A DNA stretch of 20,942 bases from Chloromonas sp. AAM2 (lineage: Eukaryota > Chlorophyta > Chlorophyceae > Chlamydomonadales > Chlamydomonadaceae), in contig QAXH01006125.1 of assembly GCA_004335635.1 (NCBI GenBank), positions 24,249-45,190 on the forward strand. Direction: 5' to 3'. Below are positions 16,913-20,942 of the stretch, in pieces. The notes under the pieces were generated by a model. That model had not been told where the DNA came from. It saw only the letters and a program-made list of their open reading frames with translations, and ran no database searches. Within the stretch, counting starts at the first letter, position 1. Each line of letters opens with the position of its first letter. Both the position numbers and the translations under genes were made by a program.

Positions 16913-19900
16913 ATGGATGTGGGCATGCACTCTACCGCTGCAACTGCATCCCTGGAACACGCAAATGTCAAGGACGGAGGCGAAAGACCTCCAGAGGTTA
17001 AAACACGACAGCCCAAGGGTAGGTGCCTTCTCCGCAAAGGCGCGGGCAGACAATGGGGCACGTCTCTGAGTCGTTTCGCTCTACCTGCCTTGCAGACCGT
17101 GCCATCACCCAGCAGACTCTGCGGGCATGCAAACCTGTCCTTGACAAGACATGGGTAAGTAGACGTGCTGGTGCTGGGTGCTGCAGGTTCGACTTCCTGC
17201 GTCCATGTTACCCCACCTTCCATGCCGCTGCTCCGTCACCCTTTCAGGTCATTTTCATCTTCTTGGCCATCGCAATCGTGTTGTTACCCATTGGTATTGT
17301 GTGCCTGATCTACGGCCTGAAGGTGAACGGCTATGGCTGTGCCGCATGCTGCATGCATGCACCACGATCCACATCTGCAACAATCATAAGGCTGGCATGC
17401 AGCCTAGGTGCGGCATGGTGGTGCACTGGTGGCAGCAATGGTACCACGATCAGCAGAACAACGGGTGTGTGTCTGTAGCTGTTCAGTGCATTCACGTTCA
17501 AGGGGCAGCAGATAGACAAGGTTGCAGAACGTTTGCATGGGACAGGACAGATCTCTTTCATCAGGATTTTGGTGTGCGGCACTGGATACGAGCAGCGGTG
17601 CAGCATAAGGGCATTGCAGAAGCAGGCTCGTGCAGCCGCTTGCATCTTGACCATCCCAGCTCGCTACCACTCTAGAATGCCACGTCAGCAGGCAGTAACG
17701 GCCAAGCAGCATCACCGCTGTGCCACTGTGCATCTTTACCCGTCCAATGAGCGTTGTATCGGCATGCATCATTAGACGGGTATGAGAAGGGAAACACTCT
17801 GCAACCAAACATTCCAGGGAGGAGATTCAGTTGCCTGGCATGAGAGGGCAGCACTGCATTGCTGCTTATCAAAGAACACAGGGCTGGCATTGTTGCACAA
17901 TGTGAAGGGCGAATCCAAGCTCTGTTGTTTCCTTCCTGTTCTGCTTGCAGCCTAAAGAAGTAGTGCACCGATATGACGCACAATGCTTGCCCAATCTTGG
18001 CTCCGAGGAAAGTTCCCAATGGTTGCAAACGGTGCGTCTGTCGAGGGTTATTGTTCCAGGTACTGATTGCGAGCATGACAAGGGCCTGTGCATGTCCAAG
18101 GTTTGGGTGCATTTCCAGGGGGCATGTACATGCCCAGGGTCACATGGTTCGAGAGCGTATCACCAGTCGTGCCGCGCATTCAAAGGGGAATACTGCCACT
18201 ATGACAGGTCAAAAGCGTCACCGTCAGTCAGTGTGACATCTTCGCATGTGCAACACTGGACAAGTTGGTCTTTCAATGCAATGGGTTACACGAGTGCAGG
18301 GTGTTTTTACACGTGAACAGGGGCGAATTATTGGGGTTCACACTTGGATCACCGGGTTGCATTTCGATTGGAATGCTGAAGGTGTGGACAAGGGGATGAC
18401 TTGCCTCTCCATCATACTACTGTACTGTTTTGTATCGCGGCCTGTTTGATAGAAAAGCAATCCATGCCATTGAACTGCCAAAACCGAACTGAACTGCAAT
18501 CGAGAACAAGTATACAAGTAGCAGGCTGCCAGTGCAGCCCTTTGTGCACGCCTTTGTGCACGCCTTTGTGCACGCCTTTGTGCACGCCTTTGTGCACGCC
18601 TTTGTGCACGCCTTTGTGCACGCCTTTGTGCACGCCGTTATTGCAGCATGCTGGCAATGAGTCCGCGCTCGCTTGTACGCTGACCATCACATTGGAGGAG
18701 GACATATCGGGGCCGGTGTATGTGTACTACCAGATCAGCAACATGTACCAGAACCACCGCAGGTGAGCCTACATAGTATTTTCATTTATACATGTATTCA
18801 ATGCATTTGCACACAGAGGGGGGCGAGTATGGAAAAACGGGGGTGGGTCACTAAGTATGTATCAGAATCGCTGACCCCTTCATACGAATGCCAAGCACAG
18901 TTCCTGATAGGCAAGAGGCATAGGAGCACGATGAGCACTTTTTCATTGATGTAAATTAGGGACCAGCATCAGAAACGGCCGTGGGAGTTGGTGGTTGTTG
19001 TGCACCAGTCATCAAGCCATTCAGGCCATCCAGCCGCCCAAACACAGTGCTGCCAAGTCGCCCAAACACAGTGCTGCCGAGTCGCCCAAACACAGTGCTG
19101 CCGAGTCGCCCAAACACAGTGCTGCCGTATTCACTTTCACGCAGATAGCATCTGTGATTAATGCACATGCATGTCCAGTTGCTAGGCACCCTACACAACC
19201 GGTTTTCGACAGTTGGTGGGCTGTGTGTGCGTGTCTCTCAGTCACCACATGCCTTGCGTGGAATCATTTCAGAAACCATGCTTCTGCTGTCTTGCGCCTT
19301 TGGCAAACTCCCCCTGCTGTGCATAGTACCCTTTGTCGATGTTAGGGCCGCTACATGAAAGTATGTACACGTGGAAGGATAGAGTAAGAGAGAGAGAGAG
19401 AGAGAGGGGCAGCTGTGCCTGCATCAAATTTCCAACCGTACTGCCAGACTGGTGCCAGGTTAGCAGCACCTGCGTGGATTTGCAACCGTTTGCACTGTTA
19501 CTTGCACTATTCTGTGCCAACTTGGCAATCTACTGTACTATCACCTGGCACCACTTGGCATACCATTCCAAGTATGTCACCAAACACAACACGGATCTTT
19601 CCACCACTCCCGCAGTCGAACAACCCCAGCAATCCCAGGCCTTCAGTCCGGGGCGGACTGCTCAGAAGGGCAAGGGCGGAAGGGGAAACATTCAGCACAA
19701 CTGTCAACTGCACCACTGTTCCAGCAATAAACGCACTCCAGATGTCTACAGGCGCCACTGTTTGTGATCAAATCATGTGCCAGCAATCATTCTCCTTGCG
19801 TCTTCGAACGACGCTTTCGACTGCCACGTGATCGGTTTCAATTGCCACGTGATTGATGTGCAGGTATGTGCGCAGTCGCAGCGAGGAGCAGCTGGCAGGC

Positions 19901-20642
19901 GTCGAGGACGCCAGCTTGACTACATGCGAGCCTCAGCTCTATTTCCAGGAAAACCGATCCCAGATAATCAACCCCTGTGGACTTGTTGCCTGGACATACT
20001 TCAATGACACCTATGAGGTATTTGATATAATTACCATACACCCTGCTTTTGCATGCTTTCATTGGGGCCCCTGCACAAAATCCATTCAATCCGAACCTAT
20101 TCAGAGCCTGTGCAATCGCAGCCTGGTTGGTGTGGCATCTGCAGGGGTGCTTGACACTACGCCTGAAAACGCACATGAGAGCGCAAATGATGGCATTGAG
20201 CTGCGTTACTTGCTGAGCTGCGTTACTTCCTGAGCTGCGTTACATGTTGAGATGTTATGTGTGCGCTGTGAGAAGCATCGCTCTCCTGAACATCGTTAGT
20301 GAGCTACTTCCACAGGTCAAACGCCAGACTGTGCTTGTCTGTCATAACAGCAAGCCCTGTTCAGCTTGTCTGGACTTCACCCGCTTCCTTCATGTGTTGT
20401 TGCAGGTATTGGTGTCGAAGCATCACTCAGCCATTCACATCACTGATCGGTTTCTAAGCAGTTGTTCCTTTTTTGCATGCATACAGTTCACGCTGACGCG
20501 CGGTCAAAGCCAATCTCCTCTGATTATGAGCACCACTGGCATTGCCTACCCGTCAGATATCAAGTATCGGTTTGCCAATTACACACCGCAATTCTTCAAC
20601 CCCTCATACCCCAACAGAGGAGGTGACAACATAACAACAACG
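16913..20642 (+). CDS. Cdc50/LEM3 (ALIS) family P4-ATPase beta subunit, partial at 3' end, 7 exons seen
   Basis: These proteins are essential partners of P4-ATPase lipid flippases, needed for their export from the ER and for activity. Exons: 16913-17018, 17096-17154, 17248-17322, 17951-18031, 18647-18762, 19864-20017, 20487-20642; phases agree, giving 249 codons before the window ends. Landmarks in order: a short polar cytoplasmic tail, TRQPKDRAITQQTLRACKPV (family motif before TM1), a membrane helix VIFIFLAIAIVLLPIGIVCL (56-75), VVHRYDAQC, GPVYVYYQISNMYQNHRRY (strong family motif), CGLVAWTYFNDTYE and GIAYPSDIKYRFAN. The ectodomain has N-glycosylation sequons near residues 111, 176, 193, 228 and 245, and cysteines at 92, 117, 167 and 184 suited to two disulfides. 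The rest of the ectodomain and TM2 should lie beyond the right edge, after the GTAAGT donor at 20643. An in-frame 12-bp repeat precedes exon 5 (see 18541). Confidence 0.93.
18541..18636. repeat. 12-bp tandem repeat, 8 perfect copies, just before Cdc50 exon 5
   Basis: TTTGTGCACGCC is repeated eight times without change. The array ends 10 nt before the acceptor (TTATTGCAG) of exon 5, so it occupies the place where the branch point and polypyrimidine tract are expected. The unit is a multiple of three and is open in the frame of exon 5, where it would read Leu-Cys-Thr-Pro. Confidence 0.95.
19035..19127. repeat. 24-bp tandem repeat, about 4 copies, in Cdc50 intron 5
   Basis: Units start at 19035, 19059, 19083 and 19107, each CGCCCAAACACAGTGCTGCC plus AAGT or GAGT; the fourth is truncated by about 3 nt. 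It lies between Cdc50 exons 5 and 6. Confidence 0.9.
19387..19407. repeat. (AG)n microsatellite in Cdc50 intron 5
   Basis: An uninterrupted AG tract of about 20 bp within intron 5. Confidence 0.85.
19639..19683 (+). repeat. dispersed repeat, copy B
   Basis: This is the partner of the segment at 7418-7462 in inverted orientation. It begins with the shared GCCTTCAGTCCGGGG and continues with an alignable purine-rich stretch. It lies in Cdc50 intron 5 and has no recognisable coding content. Confidence 0.6.
20197..20247. repeat. 17-bp tandem repeat, 3 copies, in Cdc50 intron 6
   Basis: TGAGCTGCGTTAC plus four variable bases (TTGC, TTCC, ATGT) occurs three times in a row, beginning at 20197, 20214 and 20231. 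It lies between Cdc50 exons 6 and 7. Confidence 0.9.
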
Positions 20643-20855
20643 GTAAGTAGAATCATAATCATCATATCACATTACATGGGTCATCATGGTTCGACCCTCG
20701 GTACTGCAGCTTGGCACAATATCTCTCCAAGAATTACGCGCTTGACAAATGTCAAAGCCAAGAAAGCTGTGTGGTAGCAGGGTGCAAAGTACGAGTGTCA
20801 TCACCAGCAATACAACTCTAAGTTGAAAAACGAGTACAGTCAAGGAAGCTACACG

Positions 20856-20942
20856 TAGGGAGGAAGGGGGGGAAGGAAGGAAGAAAGGGAGGGAGGGAGG
20901 AAAGGGGGGGAGGAGGGGAGGAAGAAAGGGAGAGAGGGAGGA
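20856..20942. repeat. homopurine tract running off the right edge
   Basis: From about 20856 to the end the plus strand is entirely G and A, in GGAGG, GGAAGG and poly-G clusters. It would lie in Cdc50 intron 7. Long mirror-like homopurine tracts can form triplex DNA and often break assemblies. Confidence 0.85.

Noticed and set aside
1..20942. tRNA, rRNA or other structured RNA genes
   Set aside because: I noticed no cloverleaf-like or rRNA sequence on reading through, but I cannot exclude small RNA genes without a covariance-model search.

Overview
This is nuclear DNA of a photosynthetic eukaryote, most likely a green alga. Coding sequence is split into short exons (about 33-280 nt) with GT-AG introns, many of them filled with simple and tandem repeats. 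The gene set includes a plant-type uncoupling protein, a plant-type arogenate dehydrogenase, an Mpv17/PMP22 protein with a targeting-like N-terminus and an ALIS/Cdc50 flippase subunit. A (TTAGGG)3 tract and roughly balanced base composition would fit a chlorophycean such as a Dunaliella-like alga, but the species is inference. I assembled the gene models by hand from splice sites, reading phase and remembered family sequences; nothing was searched.

Layout. 1-1031: a repeat, then a small minus-strand gene for an unrecognised protein with a signal peptide (3 exons; it may continue off the left edge). 1032-3148: about 2.1 kb with no convincing gene, except one weak minus-strand reading frame at 1254-1466. 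3149-8443, minus: a complete 11-exon mitochondrial uncoupling protein gene (297 aa). 8444-8763: a 320-bp divergent promoter. 8764-12338, plus: a complete 7-exon Mpv17/PMP22 gene (278 aa); its fourth intron holds a 30-bp tandem array and a 665-bp hAT-like non-autonomous transposon. 12339-13201: a tail-to-tail intergenic region. 13202-16506, minus: a 6-exon arogenate dehydrogenase gene (about 468 aa with a long N-terminal extension). 16507-16912: a second divergent promoter. 16913 to the right edge, plus: the first seven exons of a Cdc50/LEM3 (ALIS) gene, cut off by the window.

The genes do not form one pathway. The uncoupling protein and the Mpv17 protein are both organelle membrane proteins of types linked to membrane potential, and they share one short intergenic promoter, so co-regulation is plausible. 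Arogenate dehydrogenase makes tyrosine in plastids. The Cdc50 protein partners P4-ATPase lipid flippases.

The most unusual structure is in the uncoupling protein gene. A 56-bp unit made of the last 38 nt of exon 6, its splice donor and 18 nt of intron is repeated four times head to tail. This gives four nearly identical 5' splice sites in a row, of which only the first and fourth keep the reading frame.
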